Positions 1 through 6,964 are shown, counted from the stretch's first letter. The stretch: DNA of 9,385 bases from Bacteroidales bacterium (GCA_007128045.1 SKYG01000202.1:1-9385); one strand, 5' to 3'. Made by a program: numbers and translations. Notes: a model not told the origin generated them from the letters alone.

Positions 1-14
1 AAGGTCGAAGGTCG
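1..14. repeat. Two tandem copies of a 7-base unit at the left window edge
   Basis: The unit AAGGTCG occurs twice in direct tandem, followed by a decayed AAAGGGA. The array is cut by the window edge, so its true length is unknown. The period matches the other heptamer arrays in this window. In frame 1 the first 30 bases read as open sequence ending at a TAG (28-30), so this could be the tail of an upstream gene such as the missing catalytic subunit. Frame 2 stays open to a TAA at 68-70, so the frame cannot be decided from what is visible. Confidence 0.45.
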
Positions 15-26
15 AAAGGGATCGTC

Positions 27-49
27 GTAGGGGCGCATTGAATGCGCCC
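27..49 (+). repeat. GTAG-headed palindrome, REP-like element
   Basis: GTAG at 27-30 is directly followed by a perfect palindrome at 31-49: a 9-base arm GGGCGCATT, one central G, and the exact complementary arm AATGCGCCC. A conserved GTAG tetranucleotide at the foot of a short GC-rich hairpin is the hallmark of REP elements mobilised by RAYT (Y1 transposase-like) proteins. Assignment to that class is inference, since no RAYT gene is visible here. It lies just upstream of dmsB, where it could form an intercistronic mRNA hairpin between a catalytic-subunit gene and dmsB. Confidence 0.55.
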
Positions 50-69
50 AAGAAACAGAGTCATCAATA

Positions 70-105
70 ACCAAATAGCCAAATGCCAAGAGCCAAGCGC
101 CAAAC
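70..105. repeat. Heptamer array (GCCAANN) overlapping the dmsB start
   Basis: Four consecutive 7-base units with consensus GCCAANN occupy 78-105 (GCCAAAT, GCCAAGA, GCCAAGC, GCCAAAC), preceded by an 8-base variant ACCAAATA at 70-77. The dmsB start codon at 83-85 lies inside the array, so the first seven or so residues (MPRAKRQ) are encoded by repeat sequence. This is seen directly; how it arose is inference. Confidence 0.6.
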
Positions 106-709
106 AGCATTCTTCTTCGATGCATCAGCCTGTTCGGGTTGCAAGACCTGCCAGGTGGCGTGTAAAGACAAGCACGACGCGCCGCCCGGGGTTCGCTGGC
201 GCAGGGTGTACGAAGTATGCGGGGGCGAATGGGTAAAAGAGGGCTCAGCCTGGAAACAGAATATCGTTTCCTACAATATGTCGGTAGCCTGCAACCACTG
301 TGAGGACCCGATATGCATGACCACCTGTCCCACTAAGGCCATCACAAAAAACGGCCAGGGCATCGTACTCATCGACCCGAAACGTTGCATGGGATGCCGC
401 TATTGCGAGTGGAGCTGCCCCTACGGGGCGCTGCAGTTCGACAACCGCAAGAAGGTGATGACCAAATGTACCCTGTGCCACGACTACCTGCAGCAAGGCA
501 AGCTGCCCGTCTGCGTGAGTGCCTGCCCCATGCGTGTGCTCGACATCGGCGAACTCAGCACCCTGGAACAGCAGCATGGAAGAAACAGGGAAGTATACCC
601 CTTCCCGAAAGAGACATATACAGCCCCTGCCATCGTCATCAAGCCACATCCTGCAGCAGCAACAGACGATGCGCCAGATATGCACATTGATAATGTTGAG
701 GAGTTGTAG
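83..709 (+). CDS. dmsB: DmsB-type four-cluster [4Fe-4S] electron-transfer subunit
   Basis: This 208-residue protein is the iron-sulfur subunit of a DmsABC-family molybdoenzyme. It would relay electrons from the membrane anchor to a molybdopterin catalytic subunit at the membrane. All four ferredoxin-type cysteine groups are intact: C17, C20, C23, C27; C70, C73, C78, C82; C102, C105, C108, C112; and C129, C132, C144, C148. The phrases CSGCKTCQVACKDKH, CNHCEDPIC and CMGCRYCEWSCPYGA are typical of DmsB/YnfG. No Tat signal is present, as expected for a subunit carried by its catalytic partner. The ATG at 83 is the only plausible start before the first cluster, although residues 1-7 come from a heptamer repeat and no Shine-Dalgarno is visible. 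The TAG stop lies within the GTAG of the following hairpin. The catalytic subunit is outside the window, so the substrate (DMSO, TMAO or another oxide) cannot be told. Confidence 0.93.
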   Translation: MPRAKRQTAFFFDASACSGCKTCQVACKDKHDAPPGVRWRRVYEVCGGEWVKEGSAWKQNIVSYNMSVACNHCEDPICMTTCPTKAITKNGQGIVLIDPKRCMGCRYCEWSCPYGALQFDNRKKVMTKCTLCHDYLQQGKLPVCVSACPMRVLDIGELSTLEQQHGRNREVYPFPKETYTAPAIVIKPHPAAATDDAPDMHIDNVEEL

Positions 710-729
710 GGACAGGACTGGGCCTGTCC
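706..729 (+). repeat. GTAG-headed hairpin overlapping the dmsB stop codon
   Basis: GTAG (706-709) is followed by a hairpin at 710-729: arm GGACAGG, loop ACTGGG, arm CCTGTCC. The TAG of the GTAG is the dmsB stop codon. The architecture matches the element at 27-49 with a different stem sequence, so both fit a REP-like class rather than one exact family. The hairpin lacks a following U-tract, so it is unlikely to be an intrinsic terminator. An effect on dmsB-dmsC mRNA stability or subunit ratio is possible but inferred. Confidence 0.6.
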
Positions 730-741
730 ACATATAGAAAC

Positions 742-772
742 AGGAGTTGCATGGACAGGACTGGGCCTGTCC
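742..772 (+). repeat. Second copy of the dmsB-end hairpin (direct repeat of 699-729)
   Basis: This 31-base stretch repeats 699-729 with only three differences, at positions 7-10 bases into the unit (TAG in the first copy, CAT here). The shared part comprises AGGAGTTG and the 20-base hairpin GGACAGGACTGGGCCTGTCC, here at 753-772. The copies are offset by 43 bases. The GTAG head is lost in this copy. The first unit begins inside dmsB (the final Glu-Leu codons), so the duplication appears to have copied the gene end together with the hairpin. It lies 16 bases upstream of the dmsC start. Confidence 0.75.
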
Positions 773-788
773 GTAAAAAATACATATC

Positions 789-1667
789 ATGAACAGCAAT
801 GAATGGCCACTGGTGTTTTTCACCTTGTTATCGCAGGTCAGCGTCGGTATGGTTGCCTGTATGCTGATTCTGGCAACATCTTTCAGGGACCGAAGTCTCC
901 GGACAATCACCCCGGTATATAAAGCGATTATCCTGACAGCCCTGGTCTTCATGAGCGTGGCGCTGCTGATATCGTTCCTGCACCTGACACAGCCCCTGCA
1001 TGCGGTGTATGCCCTGCAAGGACTCAAGACCTCCTGGCTTAGTCGCGAGATTTTACTGGCGTCTCTCTATCTTGCCCTGCTCATGATAAGCTTTGTGGCC
1101 TACCGTTTCAGGATCCTATCCGGCAGGCAACAACTACTGATGCTCTTGTCTGCTACAGCCCTTACCGGCCTATTGTTGATCTATGCCATGGCGCGGTTGT
1201 ATATGTTGCCCACCATCCCTGCCTGGAACAATCTCTCCACGCCCGTCTCGTTCTTCAACACCGCCCTGCTGACAGGGTCGGCCATCACCCTGGCATACAC
1301 CGCTTTGTTCTTTCCTCGTGGGATGGAGCCGCAAGCCTTCGCAAAGACAGCAAAGATACTGGCAGTGATGGTGTGTGCCGGCATCATCATCCACGCTGTG
1401 AACGGTATGTTACTGACCCCTTCTGAGGCGATTACCAGAGATGACGTTATCTTCCTTCCGGAGCTGGTGCCCGCCATCTGGAAGCTGGCACGCTGGGGGT
1501 TTCTTGTCATCGGATCAGCATCCCTGGCAGTTTGGCTGTTGCGGTTCAAGAGCCCCCCATCGATTGTTGGTCTCTTTCTGGTATGCCTGGCAGCCGATTG
1601 CTTCCTGCTTGCCGAGGTCTGTGCCCGCTACCTGTTCTATGCATCTTACTTCCGGCTTGGGGTGTGA
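789..1667 (+). CDS. dmsC: DmsC-type menaquinol-oxidising membrane anchor subunit
   Basis: This 292-residue, highly hydrophobic protein with about eight predicted membrane helices matches the size of E. coli DmsC (about 287 residues). It would anchor the reductase and oxidise menaquinol, delivering electrons to DmsB. Recognisable family features are the N-terminal EWPLVFFTLLSQ, the segment SFLHLTQPLHAVYAL, SWLSREI, RLYMLPTIPAWN, and the C-terminal AEVCARYLFYASYFRLGV. His65 in the FLHL segment lines up with E. coli DmsC His65, a residue linked to menaquinol binding, which supports function. The ATG at 789 places EWPL at the expected distance from the N-terminus. The 79-base gap from dmsB is unusually long for this operon type and is almost entirely hairpin repeats. 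No maturation chaperone (DmsD/TorD type) follows. Co-transcription with dmsB is inferred from order and strand. Confidence 0.9.
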   Translation: MNSNEWPLVFFTLLSQVSVGMVACMLILATSFRDRSLRTITPVYKAIILTALVFMSVALLISFLHLTQPLHAVYALQGLKTSWLSREILLASLYLALLMISFVAYRFRILSGRQQLLMLLSATALTGLLLIYAMARLYMLPTIPAWNNLSTPVSFFNTALLTGSAITLAYTALFFPRGMEPQAFAKTAKILAVMVCAGIIIHAVNGMLLTPSEAITRDDVIFLPELVPAIWKLARWGFLVIGSASLAVWLLRFKSPPSIVGLFLVCLAADCFLLAEVCARYLFYASYFRLGV

Positions 1668-1673
1668 TTTAAT

Positions 1674-1836
1674 TTAACCGCTAAGGAACACGGAGATTGG
1701 GTAACCGCAGAGAACGCAGGCTTACTTTTTTTAACCGCAGAGGAACACAGAGTTATTCGCAGAGAACGCAGGCTCACTTTTTTTTAACCGCAGAGAGCCG
1801 CGGAGTTATTCGTAGAGAACCGCGGAGTTATTTTCA
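1674..1836. repeat. Degenerate CGCAGAG-type repeat array
   Basis: The motif TTAACCGC(A/T)(G/A)AG recurs at about 1674, 1701, 1731 and 1784, each time leading into variants of GAACGCAGG or GAACACAGAG. Three copies are preceded or followed by runs of T. Half-units (ATTCGCAGAGAACGCAGG; GTAGAGAACCGCGGAGTTATT) fill the longer intervals, giving spacings of roughly 27, 30 and 53 bases. Units are imperfect and spacers are not unique, so this is not a CRISPR array. Short open frames through it are built from the repeat and are not credible genes. It occupies about half of the 328-base gap between dmsC and the peptidase gene; 1837-1950 holds nothing I can assign. Confidence 0.75.
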
Positions 1837-1961
1837 GTCTCGAAATGATATCGGTGGACTTTTTTCAGACCATAACGTGAATACCAGAGATAGCTATGCC
1901 CAATGTCTTGGCCTGACAGAATTTTAGCGATTTCTGCCTGACATGTAAAGAATTAAAAAAT

Positions 1962-1969
1962 TATCTTTG
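1962..1969 (+). promoter_or_regulatory. Bacteroidota -7 promoter element for the M3 peptidase gene
   Basis: TATCTTTG at 1962-1969 matches the Bacteroidota sigma-ABfr -7 consensus TAnnTTTG exactly. It would start transcription around 1975, giving a leader of about 20 bases that is A-rich and lacks a Shine-Dalgarno. A -33 TTTG/TTG element at the usual 19-21 base spacing is poor (CTG at 1938-1940 is the nearest). The call therefore rests on the -7 element and its position. Confidence 0.55.
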
Positions 1970-1995
1970 CATCAACCAAAAAAAACAACATCATT

Positions 1996-4101
1996 ATGAA
2001 AAAACTATTTTTAATTCTAATTCCGTTATGTATGATCCTTACAGGATGTAAACAGGCTGTTGTAGAAGACAATCCCTTTTTTGTTGAATGGGACACCCCT
2101 TTTGGAGCGCCACCATTCGGCGAGATACAGGATGACCACTTCCTGCCGGCTTATATGGAGGCCATTCGCCAGCACAAGGAAGAGATTGATGCAATCATCA
2201 ACAACACTGAGGCTCCTGATTTTGAGAATACCATCGTTGCCTATGACAATGCAGGGGCTCTGATGAGTAAGGTCGGTCTGGTTTTCGGTGGCCTGCGCAG
2301 TGCAGAGACCAATCCTCGGCTGCAGGAGATCGCCCGTGAGACCACGCCTATGCTGAGTGCGCATTACAATGAGATCAGGATGAACCAGGATCTGTTTGCG
2401 CGTATTCAGGCCGTGTATGAGAACCGCGAAAGCTTCGGCCTTAATCTGGAACAGATGCGGCTGGTGGAAAAGATGTACCGCGACTTTGAAAGAGGTGGTG
2501 CTGCGCTTCCGGAAGAGAAGCGTGAAGCGTTGAAGCAGTTGAATGAGCGCATGTCGATGGTGTCATTGCAGCTGGGTGAGAACCTTCTGGCCGAGAACAA
2601 TGGCTTTAAACTGATACTGGAAGATGAAGCTGACCTGGTTGGTTTGCCACCTGATGTGATCAGTTCGGCTGCTGAAGAGGCAAGAAAAGCCGATTTGGAA
2701 GGCAAGTGGGTGTTTACGCTGGCCAAGCCCAGCTGGACTCCCTTCCTGCAGTTTTCTGAGCGCCGCGACCTGCGCGAGAAGATATATACAGCCTATTTCA
2801 TGCGGGGCGATAACGACAATGAGCATGACAACAAAGCGCTGTTTGCCGAGCTGATGCAGTTACGGCAGGAGGCCACACGGCTCATGGGGTATAACAACTA
2901 TGCTGAGTTCTTTCTGGAAGAGCAGATGGCGCAGAAGCCGGAGAACGTCTATGACTTCCTGTACCAGGTATGGGAGCCAGCACTGGCCAGGGCCAAAAGC
3001 GAACGTGACGACATGCAGGCCATTATCGACCGTGAGGGAAGAGACTATAAGTTAGAGTCGTGGGACTGGTGGTACTATGCCGAGAAGATCAGGGCCGAAC
3101 GCTATGACCTCGACGAAGATGAGGTCAAACCCTACTTTACGCTCGACAATGTACGCCGTGGAAACTTCCTGCTTGCCAACAAGCTGTTTGGACTGACATT
3201 TGTCGAACAGCCAGAAGTGCCAGTTTACCACCCGGAAGTAGAGGCCTTCGAGGTGCTGGATCGTGATGGCAGCCACCTCGGTGTGCTGTATATTGACCCG
3301 CATCCTCGGCCAGGTAAGCGCAGCGGCGCCTGGTGCAGCACCTACCGCAGCGGCAGTTATGACAACGGGGAGAAGATTGCTCCGATTGTACCTATCGTGA
3401 TGAACTTCACCCGACCGGTCGGAGACCTGCCCGCCATGCTGAGCTGGGATGAGACCACCACCTATTTTCATGAATTTGGCCACGCACTGCACAATTTCTT
3501 TGCAGACGGGCAATATCGCAGAACCAGCCGTAGCGTGCCACGCGACTTTGTAGAGTTGCCATCGCAGATTCTCGAGAATTGGGCCGGGGAACCTACACTG
3601 TTGAAAGAATATGCATTGCACTATAAAACTGGTGAGCCCATCCCGGATGAACTGATCGAGAAGCTATCCAACAGTGAACACTTTAACCAGGGCTTTCTGA
3701 ACACCGAATACCTGGCAGCAGCCATTCTGGATATGGACTGGCATACGGCTGAGCATGGCGATGAGATCGATGTTACTGCCTTTGAAGATGCTACTCTGGA
3801 ACGGATCGGCCTCATCGATGAGATCGTGCCGAGATACCGCACGCCAAACTTCGGTCATATCTTCGGCACTGGCTATGCCGCTGGCTATTACGTGTATCGC
3901 TGGGCTGGCGTGCTGGATGCAGATGCCTTTTATGCCTTCAAGGAATCAGGTGACCTGTTTAACCAGGAGCTGGCCGAAAAATTCAGGAATTATATCCTGG
4001 CCAACAATGCCATTTACGAAGGCATGGATGCCTATGTGCGATTCCGTGGAGCGGAACCGACAATCGAGCCGTTTCTGCGGCAAAGTGGTTTGATGGAGTG
4101 A
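1996..4101 (+). CDS. Lipoprotein M3-family zinc metallopeptidase (Dcp-like)
   Basis: The 701-residue product is an M3-family (peptidyl-dipeptidase Dcp / oligopeptidase A / thimet oligopeptidase) zinc peptidase that trims oligopeptides. The catalytic HEFGH is at residues 492-496 (His492 and His496 as zinc ligands, Glu493 as base), and DFVELPSQ supplies the third ligand, Glu520. The C-terminal segment HIFGTGYAAGYYVYRW (621-636) contains the family's substrate-binding tyrosines. Length fits E. coli Dcp (681) plus a leader. Residues 1-18 form a lipoprotein signal with lipobox LTGC, Cys18 being the likely lipidated residue. The enzyme is thus probably membrane-anchored in the periplasm or on the outer membrane, unlike cytosolic E. 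coli Dcp. The loop between HExxH and the Glu ligand is one residue shorter than in thimet oligopeptidase. The ATG at 1996 is supported by the signal peptide and the promoter upstream. A dipeptidyl-carboxypeptidase rather than endo-oligopeptidase mode is the likelier reading but is not proven. Confidence 0.93.
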   Translation: MKKLFLILIPLCMILTGCKQAVVEDNPFFVEWDTPFGAPPFGEIQDDHFLPAYMEAIRQHKEEIDAIINNTEAPDFENTIVAYDNAGALMSKVGLVFGGLRSAETNPRLQEIARETTPMLSAHYNEIRMNQDLFARIQAVYENRESFGLNLEQMRLVEKMYRDFERGGAALPEEKREALKQLNERMSMVSLQLGENLLAENNGFKLILEDEADLVGLPPDVISSAAEEARKADLEGKWVFTLAKPSWTPFLQFSERRDLREKIYTAYFMRGDNDNEHDNKALFAELMQLRQEATRLMGYNNYAEFFLEEQMAQKPENVYDFLYQVWEPALARAKSERDDMQAIIDREGRDYKLESWDWWYYAEKIRAERYDLDEDEVKPYFTLDNVRRGNFLLANKLFGLTFVEQPEVPVYHPEVEAFEVLDRDGSHLGVLYIDPHPRPGKRSGAWCSTYRSGSYDNGEKIAPIVPIVMNFTRPVGDLPAMLSWDETTTYFHEFGHALHNFFADGQYRRTSRSVPRDFVELPSQILENWAGEPTLLKEYALHYKTGEPIPDELIEKLSNSEHFNQGFLNTEYLAAAILDMDWHTAEHGDEIDVTAFEDATLERIGLIDEIVPRYRTPNFGHIFGTGYAAGYYVYRWAGVLDADAFYAFKESGDLFNQELAEKFRNYILANNAIYEGMDAYVRFRGAEPTIEPFLRQSGLME

Positions 4102-4143
4102 GGGTTGGGAGTTGCGGGTTGCGGGTTGCGAGTTGCGGGTTGT
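4102..4143. repeat. Six tandem heptamers (GRGTTGC) abutting the peptidase stop codon
   Basis: Six exact-length 7-base units run from the first base after the TGA stop: GGGTTGG, GAGTTGC, GGGTTGC, GGGTTGC, GAGTTGC, GGGTTGT. The consensus is GRGTTGC. The same units occur in the opposite orientation at 8157-8177. The rest of the gap to 4302 is AT-rich and shows no TAnnTTTG promoter match that I can find. Confidence 0.8.
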
Positions 4144-4263
4144 TTTTGTGATTTGTCCGAAGATGAACACACTGTGTATTAATTTGAACAGTTGTTTATT
4201 GATTGTTGGCAGAGATATGATTGTAACTGTTTGAATATAAGGTTGATGTCTTAGTTGGTCTGA

Positions 4264-4299
4264 TGATTGATATTAGGTATATAAAATCAACATCAATCA
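4264..4299 (+). promoter_or_regulatory. Inverted repeat just upstream of the DUF5916 start codon
   Basis: TGATTGAT (4264-4271) and its exact complement ATCAATCA (4292-4299) flank a 20-base AT-rich spacer. The right arm ends three bases before the ATG at 4303. It could be an operator or an mRNA hairpin restricting translation initiation. In AT-rich sequence an 8-base match could also be chance, so this is a weak call. Confidence 0.25.
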
Positions 4300-4302
4300 C
4301 CA

Positions 4303-6936
4303 ATGAGAATACGTGTCATATCCCTACTATTGCTGCTGGCATGGATCAGCCAGCCGGCAAAGTGCCATAGTCATGAGGCAAGGCATTATGTAGCAACAGA
4401 ACTAACTGTCGATCCGCCGCAGATTGATGGAATTCTTGACGATGGAGCCTGGCAGCATGCTGTCTGGCAGTCTGGCTTTATTCAGCACGAGCCATACAAT
4501 GGCAGGGAGGCATCGCAGGAAACACTGTTTGCCGTTTTGTTCGACAACAATTATATATATGTTGCCATCAGGGCATATGACAGCAGTCCTGACAGCATTG
4601 TGTGCCGCCGCACACGCCGCGACCAGGCTGACGGCGATAAGGTGGGCATCGCGTTTGACTCCTATCATGATTTAAGGACAGGTTTTGTGTTCGGTGTATC
4701 GGCTGGTGGTACTCGCTTTGATTGGCTCATCAGCAACGATGGCCAGCAGGAAGACCACTCCTGGGATCCGAACTGGTGGGTGAAGACCCATGTCGATGAT
4801 GAGGGATGGACGGCGGAGATGCGTATTCCCTTCAGCCAACTCCGTTTTGAGCGCAACGGTGGCCGTTTATGGGGGATGCAAGTCTTTCGTGAGATACACC
4901 GAAATAGTGAGTTAAGCTTCTGGTCGCATATCCCCAAAGATGCACCGGGTCTGGTTCACCGATTTGGCACGCTTGATGGTCTGGGGCAGATTGAACCCAG
5001 GAGCATATTTGATGTGACTCCCTATACTGTGGCTCTGACCGATCGTTATCTGGCCACGCCAGGTAATCCATTCCAGACCGGTCATGATGATCGTTTCAAG
5101 CTGGGGGTCGATTCCAAAATTGGCCTTAGCAACTACCTGACCCTTGACCTGACCCTCAACCCTGACTTTGGCCAGGTGGAGGCAGACCCTTCGGAGGTGA
5201 ATCTGACAGCCTTTGAGACTTTTTTTGAAGAGAAACGTCCCTTTTTCATTGAGGGAAGGAATATCATGAGCTTTGGGCTGGGCATTGGTGAAGGTGGCAT
5301 TGGGAATGACAACCTGTTTTATTCGCGCAGGATAGGCCGCAGACCTCTTGGCAACATTCAGGCTGATAGCGGGGCTTATGTCGACAAGCCTAGTTTTACG
5401 AACATATTGGGTGCTGCAAAGATCAGCGGTAAAACAGATAGTGGCCTCTCTATCGCTTTGATGGAGTCGCTGACAAGTGAAGCCAATGCAACTATAGATC
5501 TGGATGGAGAACGGTCGATGCAATTGATCGAACCACTGACCAACTTTTTTGTAGGACGGCTTCAGCAGGACTTCCGAAATGGTAGTACCCTCATAGGTGG
5601 TATGTTCACCTCGGTGAACCGGCGTCTTGACGAAAACCTTGCCTTGCAGATGCACAGGAATGCCTATACAGCCGGTGTAGACGTAACACAGTTTTTCCGT
5701 GATAAGTCGTTTATGGTCAATGTGAATGCGGCTTTCAGTCACGTAGCAGGCGATAAGGAGGCCATCCTGCGCACGCAACGGTCTTCGGCAAGGTATTTCC
5801 AAATCCCTGATGAGGGCATGATGCGGCTTGATCCGGAACGGACAAGCCTGACCGGATCGGGTGGCCGGATACAGGTGGGTAAGATGGGCGACGGCCACTG
5901 GAATTTCATGGCTGCCATGCTTTGGAAGTCACCACAGTTTGAGATCAACGACATCGGATACATGCGCGAGTCAGATAACCTGTTTCAGGTGGCTTGGATC
6001 GGATACCGCCAATGGGAGCCAAAGGGCATCTACCGTGAATACAGGATCAACTTCAACCAGTACAGGCAATGGAACTTCAATGGCGACCTGATGCTGAACG
6101 GGATGAATGTGAATGGATTCATTAGGTACCGAAACTTTTGGAGCACCAGTATGGGAGTGGAATATGCACGTGATATCCTGTCAAAGAGTTTATTGCGGGG
6201 CGGCCCGATGTTTCAAACCCCCAACCTTGTCAATGCCTGGGCGCGGGTTGGTACCGATAACCGCAAAAAGCTGACAGCCAGTCTCACCGGCAGCTATAAT
6301 CACGGGATGGAAAACTATCAGCAGGCCCGGTCGGCGTCGGCATCACTTACTTACAAGCCGATTGATAACCTGAACCTGTCATTTGCACCTTCCTGGTCGA
6401 GAAGGTCGCAAGCCATGCAATTTGTAGGTCACAGGAGTATCGGGTCTGAACAACGCTACCTGTTTGGCAGCATGGAACAGGAGGTGATTTCCTTCTCTTT
6501 CAGGGTGAACCTGACCCTGTTGCCTGACCTGACGCTTCAGTATTGGGGACAACCGTTCGTTGCCGCCGGCAGCTATAACACCTTTAAATATGTAACTGAT
6601 CCACGTGCCGGTCGTTTTGATGACCGCTATGCAGTGTTTACTGACAACCAGATCGGATTGTCTGATGGGGTGTACCGGGTTGATGAAAATCTGGACGGAA
6701 CCATTGACTACATGTTCGGCAAGCCCGACTTCCGGGTCAGGGAGTTCTTATCCAACCTGGTACTCAGGTGGGAGTATAGTCCCGGATCATCCCTATACCT
6801 TGTGTGGAGCCAGGACCGCAACAACTATGAAGTGAACGGCCCGGTCGATTATTTTCACGAGCTGAATAGCCTGTTCAGTGAGAAACCAAGCAACACCTTT
6901 CTACTAAAATTTTCATACAGGATTGGCTTGAGATAA
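4303..6936 (+). CDS. DUF5916 outer-membrane-type protein with CBM9-like N-terminal domain
   Basis: The 877-residue product begins with a signal peptide (hydrophobic residues about 4-15, likely cleaved near residues 19-22; the Cys there lacks a proper lipobox). Residues about 35-215 resemble a family 9 carbohydrate-binding-like beta-sandwich, starting with the typical phrase PPQIDGILDDGAWQ. The rest, about 230-877, is the DUF5916 region, recognised by NPDFGQVEADPSEVNLTAFE and FFEEKRPFFIEG (about residues 286-320). The long C-terminal part has alternating polar/hydrophobic strands and ends in FSYRIGLR, which fits an outer-membrane beta-barrel; this is inference. The family is common in Bacteroidota and has no established function. 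The ligand of the CBM9-like domain is unknown, and nothing nearby (no SusC/SusD pair, no glycoside hydrolase) indicates a sugar. It lies 201 bases after the peptidase gene, separated by repeats, so it is probably transcribed on its own. A hairpin terminator follows the stop. Confidence 0.88.
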   Translation: MRIRVISLLLLLAWISQPAKCHSHEARHYVATELTVDPPQIDGILDDGAWQHAVWQSGFIQHEPYNGREASQETLFAVLFDNNYIYVAIRAYDSSPDSIVCRRTRRDQADGDKVGIAFDSYHDLRTGFVFGVSAGGTRFDWLISNDGQQEDHSWDPNWWVKTHVDDEGWTAEMRIPFSQLRFERNGGRLWGMQVFREIHRNSELSFWSHIPKDAPGLVHRFGTLDGLGQIEPRSIFDVTPYTVALTDRYLATPGNPFQTGHDDRFKLGVDSKIGLSNYLTLDLTLNPDFGQVEADPSEVNLTAFETFFEEKRPFFIEGRNIMSFGLGIGEGGIGNDNLFYSRRIGRRPLGNIQADSGAYVDKPSFTNILGAAKISGKTDSGLSIALMESLTSEANATIDLDGERSMQLIEPLTNFFVGRLQQDFRNGSTLIGGMFTSVNRRLDENLALQMHRNAYTAGVDVTQFFRDKSFMVNVNAAFSHVAGDKEAILRTQRSSARYFQIPDEGMMRLDPERTSLTGSGGRIQVGKMGDGHWNFMAAMLWKSPQFEINDIGYMRESDNLFQVAWIGYRQWEPKGIYREYRINFNQYRQWNFNGDLMLNGMNVNGFIRYRNFWSTSMGVEYARDILSKSLLRGGPMFQTPNLVNAWARVGTDNRKKLTASLTGSYNHGMENYQQARSASASLTYKPIDNLNLSFAPSWSRRSQAMQFVGHRSIGSEQRYLFGSMEQEVISFSFRVNLTLLPDLTLQYWGQPFVAAGSYNTFKYVTDPRAGRFDDRYAVFTDNQIGLSDGVYRVDENLDGTIDYMFGKPDFRVREFLSNLVLRWEYSPGSSLYLVWSQDRNNYEVNGPVDYFHELNSLFSEKPSNTFLLKFSYRIGLR

Positions 6937-6964
6937 CATGAGATAAAAGCCGACTAAATGGTTA

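Noticed and set aside
245..1027. 260-residue minus-strand open frame across dmsB/dmsC
   Set aside because: It lies antisense to two confidently identified genes, has a Cys/Arg/His-rich low-complexity composition typical of an antisense shadow, and shows no recognisable domain.
1674..1836. Possible CRISPR array
   Set aside because: Units are degenerate, unevenly spaced, contain half-units, and the intervals are mostly T-runs rather than unique spacers; no cas genes are present.
1697..1927. 76-residue open frame after dmsC
   Set aside because: Its first two thirds are translated CGCAGAG-type repeats (repeated RRE/RT/FF patterns), so it is a product of the array and not a gene.
1912..1943. CCTGACA direct repeat (1912-1918 and 1937-1943) upstream of the peptidase promoter, and a CAGAA/TTCTG stem between
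   Set aside because: Seven- and five-base matches in 30 bases are weak, and no known operator fits; recorded only as background.
3052..3621. 189-residue minus-strand open frame inside the peptidase gene
   Set aside because: It is antisense to the catalytic region of the M3 peptidase, which is strongly conserved; no independent support.
4912..5898. 328-residue minus-strand open frame inside the DUF5916 gene
   Set aside because: It is fully antisense to a protein with clear family motifs; no domain, signal or start context supports it.
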